Of a stretch of 64,000 nt of DNA, positions 1-10,469 are shown piece by piece. This DNA comes from Teredinibacter purpureus (GTDB taxonomy: Bacteria > Pseudomonadota > Gammaproteobacteria > Pseudomonadales > Cellvibrionaceae), in the NCBI RefSeq assembly GCF_014217335.1, contig NZ_CP060092.1:1257501-1321500 (forward strand), given 5' to 3'. The notes under the pieces were generated by a model, which was not told where the DNA came from, did not search any database, and was given only the letters and a program-made list of their open reading frames with translations. The translations under genes were made by a program, and so were the position numbers. Within the stretch, counting starts at the first letter, position 1. Each line of letters begins with the position of its first letter.

Positions 1-1003
1 AAGTGAAGGCGAGTTTATTATCACTAAATAAGGCTAAGCGATTATCGCGTAACAGCCGCCGAGGGATAGAGGCGGCAGAGGCTAGTTTACGGCCTTCTAT
101 GTGCGCCGATACGTAGGTGCCAAAAGGAAGGCGGGGCGCGTTGTTTGTTGTGAGACGATTATAAGGATCGGTTAATTCTGCAACCAAATAAACCATACGG
201 TTTTGGTTATCGACCACACCCTCGTCTCGTACGATGCGCGCATGCCATTGGGTTGTCTTGCCGCCGAGCGTCGTACTGAGGGCTACCGTTGCGTTGTGTC
301 CACCCTCAATTAAAAAGGCTAGATCGCTGCCCGAAACGGGTAATCGAATTTCGGCGGTTTCTATGTCCATCACGCTACCAAGCTCGGTACCAATATTCAC
401 AAATGTACCGGGGCTAACGTTGCGCCCGGAAATAAGTGCATCAAAGGGCGCTCTAATGTTGGTACGCGCTAAATCTTTGCTAGCTTTACGCACGCCAGCT
501 TCGGCCGCCTTAACGGCCGCAAGAGCCTGTTCTTGTTGCGGTTTTCGTAAACCCAGCTCTGAAGGTTTTGCGGTGGTAATTTTTTCCCATTCGGCTTCAG
601 CCACCCGCCCTTGCGCGCGAGCGAGAATAAATTGGGCTTTTGCGGCAGCAAGGGTCGCATTCGCTTGTTGAAGCGCCATCTGGTAATTAAAGGGATCAAT
701 TTGAGCCAGCACATCACCTTTCGTAACGATCCCGCCGCGCACAAAGGTTTCGGAAAGCGCGATGATTTCACCGCTTACTTGTGATTGTAATCGTGTTTGG
801 TATTTGGGTTGAACGAGCCCTTGGGATTGCACATTAAGCGTTAAAGGGGCGAGTTCTACAGATTCTGTTGAAACAAACGTCGCATTATTAATAGCTTCTT
901 TTTTCTCGGGCTTCTTTTTTCCCGCGACTAATCCAGCCGTTATCGCAATTGCGATAATGAGAACAATAAAAGGCAAGGCGATTTGTTTTGTTTTTGGTGA
1001 CAT
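1..1003 (-). CDS. RND efflux membrane fusion protein (HlyD/AcrA family), C-terminus outside window
   Basis: Periplasmic adaptor subunit linking an inner-membrane RND pump to an outer-membrane channel. About 334 codons are visible from the ATG at 1003; the frame is open to the window edge, so the C-terminus is missing. Residues 8-27 form one hydrophobic N-terminal anchor. A barrel-sandwich half motif (VSGEIIALSETFVRGGIVTK) is followed by an Ala/Gln-rich alpha-hairpin and then by the second half motif around NIRAPFDALISGRNVSPGTF. This order is typical of the family. The pump gene would be expected beyond position 1. Substrate cannot be told from the sequence. Confidence 0.85.
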   Translation of the reverse strand, partial: MSPKTKQIALPFIVLIIAIAITAGLVAGKKKPEKKEAINNATFVSTESVELAPLTLNVQSQGLVQPKYQTRLQSQVSGEIIALSETFVRGGIVTKGDVLAQIDPFNYQMALQQANATLAAAKAQFILARAQGRVAEAEWEKITTAKPSELGLRKPQQEQALAAVKAAEAGVRKASKDLARTNIRAPFDALISGRNVSPGTFVNIGTELGSVMDIETAEIRLPVSGSDLAFLIEGGHNATVALSTTLGGKTTQWHARIVRDEGVVDNQNRMVYLVAELTDPYNRLTTNNAPRLPFGTYVSAHIEGRKLASAASIPRRLLRDNRLALFSDNKLAFT

Positions 1004-1397
1004 CTGGCTAAGCTCCGCTTAAAAAATCACAGAAAGTTATTGGCTTTGATTGGGCAATGGTCGCAGAAAACGCGTCAACAGAGGGTTGCACGACGTAGCG
1101 GATAGCGGAGAATGAATGAGCGCCAACGTTACGAGGTATACCGTGGTTCTGCAGGCGCTATTGTAGCGTTAAACGGCGAAGAGAACGTGACTGAAACGTT
1201 AAGGTTTGTTGCGTAAAGGAATGAAGAATAATAGCTGTTGGATTTGGAGGACTTCTAGCGCGCCAAAGTGCGAGACTGGATTCGACCATCCGTCTTTTTT
1301 CATGGCTCAATGTTGCGATACGTCAATGCATCGTTGATGGTTACGCTCGCTTCAATGGCGGAGTTGTTTATAAATAAGGGGGTAGTGGGAAGGTGAC
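1004..1397. other. 394-bp intergenic region between waaA end and the efflux adaptor start
   Basis: This stretch must hold the promoter of the minus-strand efflux adaptor gene and the 3' end of the waaA transcript. I see no convincing ORF, no GC-rich hairpin followed by a T-run, and no repeat. Confidence 0.4.
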
Positions 1398-2696
1398 CTA
1401 AGGCTGGACGGTGTCGTCGATAACGGTGATGAGGCGGGCGAGCGCCCCTTGATTTTGTTTGGCGACGGTTGCCGCAGCCCTACCCATTTCGGATGCCTTA
1501 GCGGTATCGCTTAGCAGTGAGTGCAGTGTGTTGGCCAGAGCGGTGGCATCTTCGACGATACTTTGACCACCGGCATCGGTGAGTAGGCGAGTAATGTCGG
1601 TAAAGTTAAATTGGCTTGGCCCCGAGAGAATAGGCAGTTGCCATACCGCTGCTTCAATAGCGTTATGGCCGCCGTTGTTGACAAAACTACCGCCAATAAA
1701 AGCCGCATCAACCGCGCCATATAGCAACATCATTTCGCCCATGGTGTCGCCAAGTAAAATATCAAATGAATCGGTGTTAGCAAAGGCTTCAGGCTGTTGG
1801 TATTCGCTTCGCCGTAAGGTGACAAAGCCTGAACGTTCGCAATCCTGGTATACGCGGTTAAATCGGTCTGGGTGTCGCGGTACTAACACTAAACGCGTAT
1901 TGGGTTGGTGCGTGCGCAAGCGTTTGAACGCCGCCAGAATTATATCGTCTTCACCTTTATGGGTACTTGCAGCAATCCAAAGTTTGTATTGCTGGTTGTG
2001 GCTAAGCGCTGCTTTTAGTTGTGACGCTTGGCGAATAAGGGTATTGGTTAAGGTAATATCAAATTTAATACTGCCTATTACTTGCATGTGTGCATCATGT
2101 AAGCCCAGACGTTTGAACCGAGCAGCGTCTTCTTTGTTTTGAATGGCGGCAAACGTAAGGTTTTGAAGCATGGGTTTTGCAAGCCAGCTTATTTTCTTAT
2201 AGCCACGGGCAGATTTTTCCGAGAGACGAGCGTTAGCGAGTAATGTGGGAATGCCTTTTTGTGCGCAAGCGTGGAGTGTATTGGGCCACAATTCTGTTTC
2301 TAGAAAAATAGCCAATGAAGGCTTAATTTTGGTGAGAAATGCGTTAATGCAAAAGGGAATGTCGTAGGGCGCATACACATGAAAAACATTGTTGCCTATT
2401 TGTTTGCCGTAGGCTGCTTGCACGCGCTCGGAGCCGGTAGGGGTCATGGTGGTAATGGCGAGCGTGTAGCGGTTTTGTGTGAGCAAAGCATCGAGTAGCG
2501 GTTTTGCTGCGATAAACTCACCGACTGAAACGGTGTGCACCCAAATAACTGTTTTTGTATGGATAGGCTTAGAAAATAAACCGAACCGCTCCCGCCAGCG
2601 TTTGCGATACGCCGGCTGGTTCGCGCCCCGCCACCAGAGCCGAGCTAATATTATGGGTATCAATACGATAAACAGTAACGTATAGAGCGCGCGCAT
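1398..2696 (-). CDS. waaA: 3-deoxy-D-manno-octulosonic acid (Kdo) transferase
   Basis: WaaA/KdtA adds Kdo residues from CMP-Kdo to lipid IVA at the inner leaflet of the inner membrane, in lipopolysaccharide core assembly. The protein has 432 residues, close to the E. coli enzyme. An N-terminal membrane anchor (about residues 3-20) is followed by a GT30-type N-domain with HTVSVGEFIAAKPLL, whose Glu is the conserved catalytic residue of the family. The C-domain contains LVPRHPDRF, GDTMGEMMLLYGAVDAAFIGGS and the NGGHNAIEAA nucleotide-binding region. It starts 17 nt after the msbA stop codon, so the two are probably co-transcribed, which fits their shared role in lipid A-core synthesis and export. 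Confidence 0.95.
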   Translation of the reverse strand: MRALYTLLFIVLIPIILARLWWRGANQPAYRKRWRERFGLFSKPIHTKTVIWVHTVSVGEFIAAKPLLDALLTQNRYTLAITTMTPTGSERVQAAYGKQIGNNVFHVYAPYDIPFCINAFLTKIKPSLAIFLETELWPNTLHACAQKGIPTLLANARLSEKSARGYKKISWLAKPMLQNLTFAAIQNKEDAARFKRLGLHDAHMQVIGSIKFDITLTNTLIRQASQLKAALSHNQQYKLWIAASTHKGEDDIILAAFKRLRTHQPNTRLVLVPRHPDRFNRVYQDCERSGFVTLRRSEYQQPEAFANTDSFDILLGDTMGEMMLLYGAVDAAFIGGSFVNNGGHNAIEAAVWQLPILSGPSQFNFTDITRLLTDAGGQSIVEDATALANTLHSLLSDTAKASEMGRAAATVAKQNQGALARLITVIDDTVQP

Positions 2697-2713
2697 GAAG
2701 TGTGCCTTGTATT

Positions 2714-4507
2714 TTAGAGGTCCTGGCTACTGTGTAATTTTGCGTAGTGACCATTCTGGGCGAGCAGTTCGCTATGGGTGCCGGCTTCTACAACATCACC
2801 TTTGTTGAGCACAACGATTTTATCGGCATTTTCAATGGTGCTTAGGCGGTGGGCAATAATTAAAGTAGTGCGCCCTTTTTTGAGGTTATCTAAAGCTTTT
2901 TGGATTTTCTTTTCTGATTCGTTATCCAATGCCGAGGTGGCTTCATCAAGAATTAAAATAGGGGCGTTTTTATAAAGTGCGCGTGCAATGGCGATACGCT
3001 GACGCTGGCCCCCGGATAAACGATCACCATCTTCTCCAACCTCTGTCGCGAAGCCTTTTTCTAATTCGTCAATAAAGTGCGTGGCATAGGCGTTGTCGGC
3101 GGCACGTAAGGCGCACTCTTGGTCAAGTAGGTCGAGATCACAACCGTAGCCAATATTGGCTAACACACTATCGTTAAATAAAATGGTTTGCTGATTAACA
3201 AGGGCTATATTTGCACGCAAACTATTGAGCGTAAAATCTCGTATGTCCGTTCCGTCAATGGTTATTCTGCCGTGCTGTGGATCGTAAAAACGCAGTAATA
3301 AATTTACCAGAGTCGATTTTCCGCTCCCTGAAGCCCCGACTAAGGCTACGGTTTCGCCGGGATTTATCGTGAGGTTGAGGGCATTGATAGCAGAGGTGCC
3401 TTCAGTATAAGAAAACCCCAATTGCTCAAAGCCAATGGCCCCTGTGGGGTTCATTAATGGGGTGGTGCCGGTATCTTTGGCGAGGGGTAAATCCAGCGTT
3501 TCAAAAATGGTCTCGGCGGCAGCAAGGCCTCGTTGAATAACAGAGTTGATAGTGCTTAGTTGACGAAAGGGTTTGGCTATCATGCCGGCTACGGAAACGA
3601 ATACAACGGCTTTTGCTGAGGTGTCTTCCCAAAACAACAGTACCAGTAAAAATAGCGTTGCCAGTGCGCAAGCGATAACCACGTGCAGTACGGGTGTCTG
3701 TAATGCACTTACGCGTTCAAATTTAATGCCAAAGCGTAGGTTCTCATCGGTCGCTTTTTCAAAACGTTGATTTTCGTATTTTTCGCCGTTATAGCTTTTG
3801 ACCAGTTTAATGCCTTGAATGCTTTCGGTCGCAATATGCGTGACACGGCCCACGGCCATTTGAATGTGACGGCTGACGCGGCGAAAATAGCGGCTGGCAA
3901 AATAAATGAGCCCTGCGAGCAAGGGGATTACGGCAATAAAACTGATGGTAAGCCGCCAGTTTAAATACAGTAAAACCGTCATGAAGGCGATAACCTGCAT
4001 GCCGTCTTGAAATAATATTTTCACGGCTCGGGTTACAGAGCCTGTAACTTGCTCAATGTTGTAAATAATCAGCGATACGAGTTCGCCGGTATTTTTTTCG
4101 TCGAAAAAACGTTGTGGTAATAAAATTAAATGAGAAAATATTTGTTTGCGTAAATCATTTACAACGCCTAGCCCAACACGGCTCATATAAAAGTTGCCGA
4201 GAAATGCACCCAAGCCGCGAATAACGGCGAGTACTATTAGGGCGGCAGGAACAAAATAGAGTGAAGTGGTAATGTTTTTGGGTATAAACGTAAGAGAGTC
4301 TGTTTCGCGGCCTTCTAAATTGTTTAGAAAGAACTCGACCAGCATGGCCATGGTGGCTTCCATTCCAGCGAACAGCGCAAAGCCAATAATACTGAGTAGA
4401 AAGTAGCCCCGGTAACGAAAAGCGTAGCTGAGTAGTCTGCGATAGAGATTGGTTTTACTAGGGTGTTGTACTGTCATTTTTCCTCGCACTTGGCGTGGTG
4501 GTGACAA
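2714..4507 (-). CDS. msbA: lipid A export ABC transporter, ATP-binding/permease protein MsbA
   Basis: Homodimeric half-transporter flipping lipid A-core across the inner membrane. At 597 residues it matches the usual length. An exporter-type transmembrane domain (about residues 20-330, six helices) is followed by a nucleotide-binding domain with Walker A GASGSGKST, Q-loop, signature LSGGQRQR, Walker B ILILDEATSALD and the switch His in IIAHRLST. It lies directly upstream of waaA. In E. coli lpxK follows msbA; here it does not. Confidence 0.95.
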   Translation of the reverse strand: MSPPRQVRGKMTVQHPSKTNLYRRLLSYAFRYRGYFLLSIIGFALFAGMEATMAMLVEFFLNNLEGRETDSLTFIPKNITTSLYFVPAALIVLAVIRGLGAFLGNFYMSRVGLGVVNDLRKQIFSHLILLPQRFFDEKNTGELVSLIIYNIEQVTGSVTRAVKILFQDGMQVIAFMTVLLYLNWRLTISFIAVIPLLAGLIYFASRYFRRVSRHIQMAVGRVTHIATESIQGIKLVKSYNGEKYENQRFEKATDENLRFGIKFERVSALQTPVLHVVIACALATLFLLVLLFWEDTSAKAVVFVSVAGMIAKPFRQLSTINSVIQRGLAAAETIFETLDLPLAKDTGTTPLMNPTGAIGFEQLGFSYTEGTSAINALNLTINPGETVALVGASGSGKSTLVNLLLRFYDPQHGRITIDGTDIRDFTLNSLRANIALVNQQTILFNDSVLANIGYGCDLDLLDQECALRAADNAYATHFIDELEKGFATEVGEDGDRLSGGQRQRIAIARALYKNAPILILDEATSALDNESEKKIQKALDNLKKGRTTLIIAHRLSTIENADKIVVLNKGDVVEAGTHSELLAQNGHYAKLHSSQDL

Positions 4508-4560
4508 AAAGGGTGTGGTTGAGCTGTTTTACTGCGTAAAGTCTTTAGCATGTAAATAAA

Positions 4561-4617
4561 CTTAAGGGCGACACGCCTTTGGCGCAAACGGAGCCATTAG
4601 TGAGTGGCGCCCTTAAG
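4561..4617. repeat. 10-bp inverted repeat with nested hairpin between ilvE and msbA
   Basis: CTTAAGGGCG at 4561-4570 and its exact complement CGCCCTTAAG at 4608-4617 enclose a smaller hairpin (CGCC-TTT-GGCG, 4574-4584). It sits just after the ilvE stop codon (minus strand) and before the msbA start. There is no T-run, so it is not a classical terminator; it may be an mRNA 3'-end structure or a protein-binding site. Confidence 0.4.
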
Positions 4618-4645
4618 GGTACTACAGTGTGTTACCTACAGCGTG

Positions 4646-5572
4646 TTACCGAACCGGCGCGAGCCAATCGGTATGGTCACTAAGGCCACCGCGTACGGCT
4701 TTAAAATAAAGCGTTTGCAGTCTTTCGGTAATAGGGCCTCGATGCCCCTCGCCAATTTTACGGCCGTCAACTTCTCGAATAGGCAAAACTTCTGCGGCAG
4801 TGCCGGTAAAGAACGCTTCGTCTGCAATATATACTTCATCACGCGTTATGCGCTTTTCGAAAATTTGGTAGCCGCAATCATCAGCGAGTTGGAATATTGT
4901 ATTGCGTGTAATACCGTCCAAGCAGGAGGTTAGTTCTGGCGTGTAGATAACGCCATCACGCACAACAAAAATATTCTCACCGCTGCCTTCTGCTACATAC
5001 CCTTCATTGTCGAGCAGTATGGCCTCTTCACAACCGCAATCGAGTGCTTCTTTTAGCGCTAGCATTGAGTTGATGTAATGGCCATTGGCCTTCGCTTTAC
5101 ACATGGAAATATTCACGTGGTGGCGAGTGTAGCTAGAGACGCGTACTTTAATGCCTTGCTCTTTGGCTTCTGGCGACATATACGACGGCCAGTTCCATGC
5201 GCCCACAATGCAGTGAGTTTTAAGGTTGTCGGCACGTAAACCCATACCTTCTGATCCGTAAAAAACCATGGGGCGGAGATAGGCCTCATCTAGGTTGTTT
5301 TCACGGACGACTAATTTTTGTGCTTCGTTGAGCTGGTCTTTGGTCCACTGCATTTCCATATTCATAATATGGGCAGAACGGAACAGGCGGTTGGTGTGTT
5401 CTTCTAAACGAAAAATACTGGTACCGAATTCGCCGGCGTTGTACGCGCGTACGCCTTCAAACACGCCCATGCCATAGTGCAATGTGTGCGTGAGGACGTG
5501 AACCTTAGCGTCTCGCCAAGGGATTAATTCTCCATCGAACCAGATAACTCCATCGCGGTCAGCGAATGACAT
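4646..5572 (-). CDS. ilvE: branched-chain-amino-acid aminotransferase
   Basis: PLP-dependent fold-IV transaminase for the last step of Leu/Ile/Val synthesis and the first step of their breakdown; cytosolic. It has 308 residues, as in E. coli IlvE. Visible hallmarks are the N-terminal IWFDGELIPWRDAKVHVLTH block, the PLP-lysine block around KAKANGHYINSMLALKEAL, EGSGENIFVVRDG, and SCLDGITRNTI. It is followed by msbA on the same strand after 138 nt. Confidence 0.95.
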   Translation of the reverse strand: MSFADRDGVIWFDGELIPWRDAKVHVLTHTLHYGMGVFEGVRAYNAGEFGTSIFRLEEHTNRLFRSAHIMNMEMQWTKDQLNEAQKLVVRENNLDEAYLRPMVFYGSEGMGLRADNLKTHCIVGAWNWPSYMSPEAKEQGIKVRVSSYTRHHVNISMCKAKANGHYINSMLALKEALDCGCEEAILLDNEGYVAEGSGENIFVVRDGVIYTPELTSCLDGITRNTIFQLADDCGYQIFEKRITRDEVYIADEAFFTGTAAEVLPIREVDGRKIGEGHRGPITERLQTLYFKAVRGGLSDHTDWLAPVR

Positions 5573-5870
5573 TGTTTTCTCCAGATTTTTACGTTGGCCG
5601 ATTCTACGGTTATTGACTGTGGCAGTCGTGCCGCGATAGTCGAGCCTATCAATTTAATTCGCTAAGTCGATTCTGACTAAGCGCCGAGCCAACTCGCAAC
5701 AGAATGGCGGTTGGCAAAGAGTATGGATGAGTACATAAAGGCTTCGTTTGGGGTGCTTTGCCCTAAAAGCCGGCACAAAGGCTGTGAGGTGGTATCGTCT
5801 GCGTACAGCAGAGGGGATACCCCTCGTCCGGTTTTTACCCCATTCGAATACTTAGCGTTCATCTAAATCT

Positions 5871-8837
5871 TTAAATATCGTTTTCCACTATTGTTTTCCA
5901 CAAACGCGTGACCTGTTCCCGAGCAATTGTAACGTCTTCACTCAGCTGATCAGCCTTAACGAGGCTGGGCTGCTGTTGAAGGGTAAGACGGTGGCCAAGG
6001 GAGCGTAAAGCTTTGTAGGCGCTTGTTAGTTTGTCGACCTCTTGAGCCGACAATAGATTGGATTGCGCGAGGCTTTCCAGTATCCGGATGTTGTCCGTAA
6101 AACGTGTTAACGCAGGCACTTTGTTTGCCCAAGCGAGAACCGCGTATTGAACCATAAATTCAATGTCAACGATACCGCCACGATCTTGCTTTAGGTGAAA
6201 GGCGGCGGTGCCGTCATTGTGCTTATCACTGCCCAAATGTGCACGCATTTTTTCACGCATTGTGGCGACATCTTTTTGCAGTGTGGCGGTGTCTCGGGTG
6301 ATTTCGAGTATACGTTGGCGTACGCCGTCAAAGTGTGGTGTGAGTGTGGTGTCTCCGGCCACGACGCGGGCGCGTACAAGGGCTTGATGTTCCCATGTCC
6401 ATGCTTCGTTTAACTGATATTTCTCGAAGGCCGCAATGGTTGTGACAAGCATGCCGGAGTTACCCGAGGGGCGCAGCCGCATATCAACTTCGTAGAGTTC
6501 ACCTGAGGCCATGCGGGTATTGAGCATATGAATAATCTTTTGGCCGAGACGCATATAGAACGTTTGGTTGTCGACCGATTTTTTGCCTCGCGCGTCACCA
6601 TCGGTAGAACCCATAGGCGTGGCATTGTGTATAAAGACCAAATCTAAATCAGAGCCGTGCGCCAATTCGAAACCGCCTAACTTGCCGTACCCCACGATGA
6701 CAAAGTTGGCATCTGGCCGCTCTTCGCCGTCTGGGTAGCCGTGCTTGGTGGTCATTTGCTGCCAGACAGAGGCGAGAATATAGTCGAGTAAGGTTTCGGC
6801 CAGCCAGGTTAAGTAATCGCTCACTTTCATCAAGGGAAGTGAACCGGTAATTTCGCAAGCGGCAACGCGCAAGGCATGAGCGGAGCGAAAATACCGCAGG
6901 GCTTCCATTTGTTCTTCGAGATCGTCCTCGGCAATGCGTAAGGTTGCGCGGCGTAGTTCGTCTATTAGCTCGGCTTTGTTGGGTAAATGGTAGAGCGTAC
7001 GTTGGTCGAGCAGTTCATCGAGTAGGGCGGGGCGGGCCGCCAATTCTTGCGCGATCCAAGGGCTGGCGGCCGAAAGGGTGACGAGCTGCCGCAATGCACC
7101 GGGGTTTTCAATCAATAGTAAAAGGTAAGCGCTACGACGCGCCACCGAGCGCACGAGCAGCAAAACGCGGCGCAGTGTTTCGCTGGGGGTGGCAGTATGA
7201 GCCAAGGCGTTTAGTAACCGAGGTATGAAGGCATCCAGGCGCTGACGACCTTCAGGTTGCATCATGACAACGTTGTGGCTCATGCGTAACTCTTCTAAAA
7301 CTTCCAAACTCTTTATCGGTTCCTCGTGGCCATATTGCGCGAGTAATGCGAGATAAGCATCGGGGTCTTGAGAGTCTTGCCAGATACAATTCCAATCACA
7401 ATCAGCGTTAAGTTCGGCTTCGGGCTTATCGTCTGGCGAGGCGATTACTTCCGCAAACTCGTCTTTAACGAGCTGTTGATGTTGCTGGAGTTGATGATAG
7501 AACGTATCCCAAGATGGGAAGCCAAGAACGACGGCAATACTCAAGCGTTGATCGGGGTCGCTTGGCAGTTTTTGGGTTTGTTTGTCTTGATAGCCTTGGA
7601 TAGCGTGTTCGGTATTGCGTAAAAATTGATACGCGTTGGCTAATGCCGAAGCCTTGCCTGCGGGAAGGCAGTTGAGTTCTTCTAGCAATGGGAGAACAAC
7701 CATTAAGCGGTTGTCTTGCAGTTGCGTATCGCGTCCGCCGCGTATCAGCTGAAAGGCCTGCGCAATGAACTCGATTTCACGGATGCCTCCGCCACCAAGT
7801 TTCACGTCATCGCCGAGTTTACGGCGGATCACTTCTTGGTTAATTTTTTTCTTGAGGTCGCGTAAAGCGTCTACCACCGAAAAATCGACGTAGCGTCGAT
7901 AGGTAAAGCTGTTAATCAGTTGATTTAGCGTATTGATAGCGGAAGTGGCGCTGTTGCTGCCCGCGAGAGTGGTGGCTACCACGCGGGCCTTAATCATGGC
8001 GTAGCGTTCCCACTCGCGGCCCTGTGTTTGGTAGTAGTCTTCAAGCGCATTAAAATGGGCGACCAATGGCCCGCTTTGCCCATAGGGCCTTAAACGCATA
8101 TCGACACGAAAGACGAAACCGTCGGCGGTAATTGCATCGAGGCTTTGAATCAGTAATTTGCCGAGTTTTATAAAGAATTCTTGATTGCTTATGGACCGCT
8201 TGCCTGCAGTTTCTCCGGTATCGGGGTAGGCGAAAATAAGGTCGATATCGGATGATAAATTCAGCTCGCCGGCACCCAGTTTACCCATGCCAATGACCAG
8301 CATTGGCTGTGCTTCGCCAAGTGTGTTGTGCGGCTCGCCGTGTTTTTTCAATAGCGACTGGTAGTGGGCGTCCATTGCGTGTTGAATACAGGTTTCGGCC
8401 AGCCAAGTAAGTTCTTGAGTGGTATGCAGGGTTTCGACTAAGCGGTTGAAGTCGCGCCAAATAATACCCACCATCGATTCGTTACGAAATTGTCGCAATG
8501 TTTGATTTAATGTATTCACATCGGCGCAGTTGTGCAGCCTGGCGGCACACTCTGTGGTGTAGTCGAGCTGTGTTTTCGGTGTGGTAAGCGCTCGGCTTTC
8601 GTCCATATCTAGCCAGTGCGGGTTGCGTTCGCATTGGGTTTGAACAAAGTCGCTGTGAGCGGTAGCCAGAAGAAATTGATCGGATAACGTTGCGTCACCC
8701 TGAGGGGCGGCCAGAAGCGTATCGAGAAACGGTTGTGCCCCTTGCTCTGCTAAAACTTGTAGAAAGCGCTGATAACGATCGCACTTATCGGTGGAGAAAC
8801 CTTGTTGCTGCAGTTGGGCGAGTATATGGTTGGGCAT
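5871..8837 (-). CDS. glnE: bifunctional glutamine synthetase adenylyltransferase/adenylyl-removing enzyme
   Basis: GlnE adds AMP to, and removes it from, a tyrosine of glutamine synthetase under control of PII, coupling ammonia assimilation to nitrogen status. The 988-residue length is typical. Two nucleotidyltransferase domains are visible. The N-terminal deadenylylase has GELNLSSDIDLIFAYPD, and the C-terminal adenylylase has LAHGSDLDLVFIHN. Each is followed by the family's RLRPYGQSG / RLRPSGNSG and GGIREIEFIAQ / GGIVDIEFMVQ blocks. ilvE lies 298 nt downstream on the same strand. Confidence 0.96.
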   Translation of the reverse strand: MPNHILAQLQQQGFSTDKCDRYQRFLQVLAEQGAQPFLDTLLAAPQGDATLSDQFLLATAHSDFVQTQCERNPHWLDMDESRALTTPKTQLDYTTECAARLHNCADVNTLNQTLRQFRNESMVGIIWRDFNRLVETLHTTQELTWLAETCIQHAMDAHYQSLLKKHGEPHNTLGEAQPMLVIGMGKLGAGELNLSSDIDLIFAYPDTGETAGKRSISNQEFFIKLGKLLIQSLDAITADGFVFRVDMRLRPYGQSGPLVAHFNALEDYYQTQGREWERYAMIKARVVATTLAGSNSATSAINTLNQLINSFTYRRYVDFSVVDALRDLKKKINQEVIRRKLGDDVKLGGGGIREIEFIAQAFQLIRGGRDTQLQDNRLMVVLPLLEELNCLPAGKASALANAYQFLRNTEHAIQGYQDKQTQKLPSDPDQRLSIAVVLGFPSWDTFYHQLQQHQQLVKDEFAEVIASPDDKPEAELNADCDWNCIWQDSQDPDAYLALLAQYGHEEPIKSLEVLEELRMSHNVVMMQPEGRQRLDAFIPRLLNALAHTATPSETLRRVLLLVRSVARRSAYLLLLIENPGALRQLVTLSAASPWIAQELAARPALLDELLDQRTLYHLPNKAELIDELRRATLRIAEDDLEEQMEALRYFRSAHALRVAACEITGSLPLMKVSDYLTWLAETLLDYILASVWQQMTTKHGYPDGEERPDANFVIVGYGKLGGFELAHGSDLDLVFIHNATPMGSTDGDARGKKSVDNQTFYMRLGQKIIHMLNTRMASGELYEVDMRLRPSGNSGMLVTTIAAFEKYQLNEAWTWEHQALVRARVVAGDTTLTPHFDGVRQRILEITRDTATLQKDVATMREKMRAHLGSDKHNDGTAAFHLKQDRGGIVDIEFMVQYAVLAWANKVPALTRFTDNIRILESLAQSNLLSAQEVDKLTSAYKALRSLGHRLTLQQQPSLVKADQLSEDVTIAREQVTRLWKTIVENDI

Positions 8838-8921
8838 GATGATATCGCTTTATGACGTATCGAGAGATTCACTATGGTAGCGATTTTAACGGTGCGGCTC
8901 TACCGAGCTCTAATTTAAATC

Positions 8922-8949
8922 AAAAAAACCGGATACCAAGATCCGGTTC
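8922..8949 (-). terminator. rho-independent terminator of the chemoreceptor gene
   Basis: On the minus strand AACCGGAT and ATCCGGTT pair around a 6-nt loop, and seven Ts follow. It lies 24 nt after the stop of the methyl-accepting chemotaxis gene and before the glnE start. Confidence 0.8.
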
Positions 8950-8972
8950 TAGTGCAAACTCAACCTGAGTGG

Positions 8973-10469
8973 TCAAACAATAAATTTACCCATTTGGTTT
9001 TTGAGTTCTTGGCTTTCATTCGACAGCTGTTGTGAATTTTCGCTGATCACTTGTGCGTTACCGGCGACCTTTTCGGAGAGAGAAAATATGGCGGTGATAA
9101 TTTTACTGACTTCGTTAGCCACAGAGCTTTGCTCGTTAGCCGCTGTGGCAATTTGATGGTTCATATCGTTGATAGTGGTGACGTTATCCTTAATCAGATC
9201 AAGCGACTCTTCTGCTTTTTGCGCCGTATCAATGGTTTCCTGTACCGATGAGATGCTGGTGTTCATAGAAAGGTGAGCTTCATCGGCGGCCTTTTGAAGT
9301 TGCAGGATAATCGATTCAATCTCTTCGGTAGACGTTTGGGTTTTTTGGGCGAGTGAACGTACTTCATCGGCGACCACGGCAAAACCACGGCCTTGTTCGC
9401 CGGCGCGAGCAGCCTCGATGGCCGCGTTAAGTGCAAGTAAATTGGTTTGTTCGGCAATAGAACGAATAACTTCCATAACCGAGCCAATGTTTTCGCTGTT
9501 GTCTTTTAGAATTTGAATTTTTCCGGCGGTCGCCTCTATTTGGCCCGTTAACTTATGAATAGTGGCTTGCGATGATTTTACTACCATGGTGCCGTTGATG
9601 GCGGCTTTACTCGTATCTTTTGTACGGTCTGCCGTCTGGCCAGCAGAACGCGCTACCTCGTCGGCTGAAGCGGATAACTCATTGAGCGCTGCGGCCACTT
9701 GTTCAATTTCACGCAACTGTTGGCCGGTTGAATCAACCGTGTCGGTTGTGGCTAAACTCATGTGATCAACGTTGACACTTACTTTGTCGGTCACCGTCAT
9801 AACATTACGAATAATTTGTGCAATTTCGTCTATCACGTGATTAAAGTTTTCGGCGAGCTCGGCAATTTCATCATTGCCTTTAACGGGTAAACGGGTGGTG
9901 AGGTCACCACCACCTTCTGCAATTTTACGCAGGCGCGAGGTTACGATGGCAACCGGCGCGATAACAATGCTTTTGACAAAGAAATATAAGGTTATTAGCG
10001 CGGCGAGTGTGAGCGCGACGACCATCGCGATACTGGTGTTAATTTGGTTGCGTAAAATGCCTTCCATGGACTGCTTAGAAAACGAAATGTCGTAGCGGCC
10101 GATGAGCTGTTCTTCCCGGACAACCTCCAGGCCTTTCTGCAATACTTTTTCCGCACTATCACTGTCATCTTGTGAGCGTGCAGTGGCCAACTCCTTCCCC
10201 CGATGGTCGCTGATTCTAATTTCGTGAATGAGCGCCGTGTTAACCAATGAGGATGCAATAGCTTGAATTTGTTGAAAATCGTAAGCAAAAACAGGTTCTA
10301 ACAGGGATGAATTGATAAGTTCAAGTTGGCTTTTAACATCGCTCTCGAATTGAGCCTGCTGACTTCGGGATATGACCTGATAGCTGACGATTAATATGAG
10401 CGTAGCGGCGATCAATATCATCGCGCTTGTCGCGAACATTAATCTAGTTGAAAGGGACTTCTTGATCAT
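8973..10469 (-). CDS. methyl-accepting chemotaxis protein
   Basis: Transmembrane chemoreceptor signalling to the CheA/CheW array. The 498 residues comprise a TM helix (about 10-32), a short periplasmic domain (about 33-140), a second TM helix (about 145-167), HAMP (about 168-220) and a long cytoplasmic coiled coil. The highly conserved hairpin tip reads [20 protein letters not shown] followed by [19 protein letters not shown]. The C-terminus ends KNQMGKFIV and has no NWETF-type CheR/CheB tether. The ligand cannot be deduced. A terminator follows the gene. Confidence 0.93.
   Translation of the reverse strand: MIKKSLSTRLMFATSAMILIAATLILIVSYQVISRSQQAQFESDVKSQLELINSSLLEPVFAYDFQQIQAIASSLVNTALIHEIRISDHRGKELATARSQDDSDSAEKVLQKGLEVVREEQLIGRYDISFSKQSMEGILRNQINTSIAMVVALTLAALITLYFFVKSIVIAPVAIVTSRLRKIAEGGGDLTTRLPVKGNDEIAELAENFNHVIDEIAQIIRNVMTVTDKVSVNVDHMSLATTDTVDSTGQQLREIEQVAAALNELSASADEVARSAGQTADRTKDTSKAAINGTMVVKSSQATIHKLTGQIEATAGKIQILKDNSENIGSVMEVIRSIAEQTNLLALNAAIEAARAGEQGRGFAVVADEVRSLAQKTQTSTEEIESIILQLQKAADEAHLSMNTSISSVQETIDTAQKAEESLDLIKDNVTTINDMNHQIATAANEQSSVANEVSKIITAIFSLSEKVAGNAQVISENSQQLSNESQELKNQMGKFIV

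Noticed and set aside
469..771. 100-codon minus-strand frame at the window start
   Set aside because: It is an alternative frame of the efflux adaptor gene, whose own frame is open from 1003 to the edge with correct motifs.
1579..2142. 187-codon plus-strand frame
   Set aside because: Lies wholly antisense to waaA, whose family motifs are unambiguous.
5677..5862. 61-codon minus-strand frame between ilvE and glnE
   Set aside because: No Shine-Dalgarno of note, no domain or membrane segment, and a composition like non-coding DNA.
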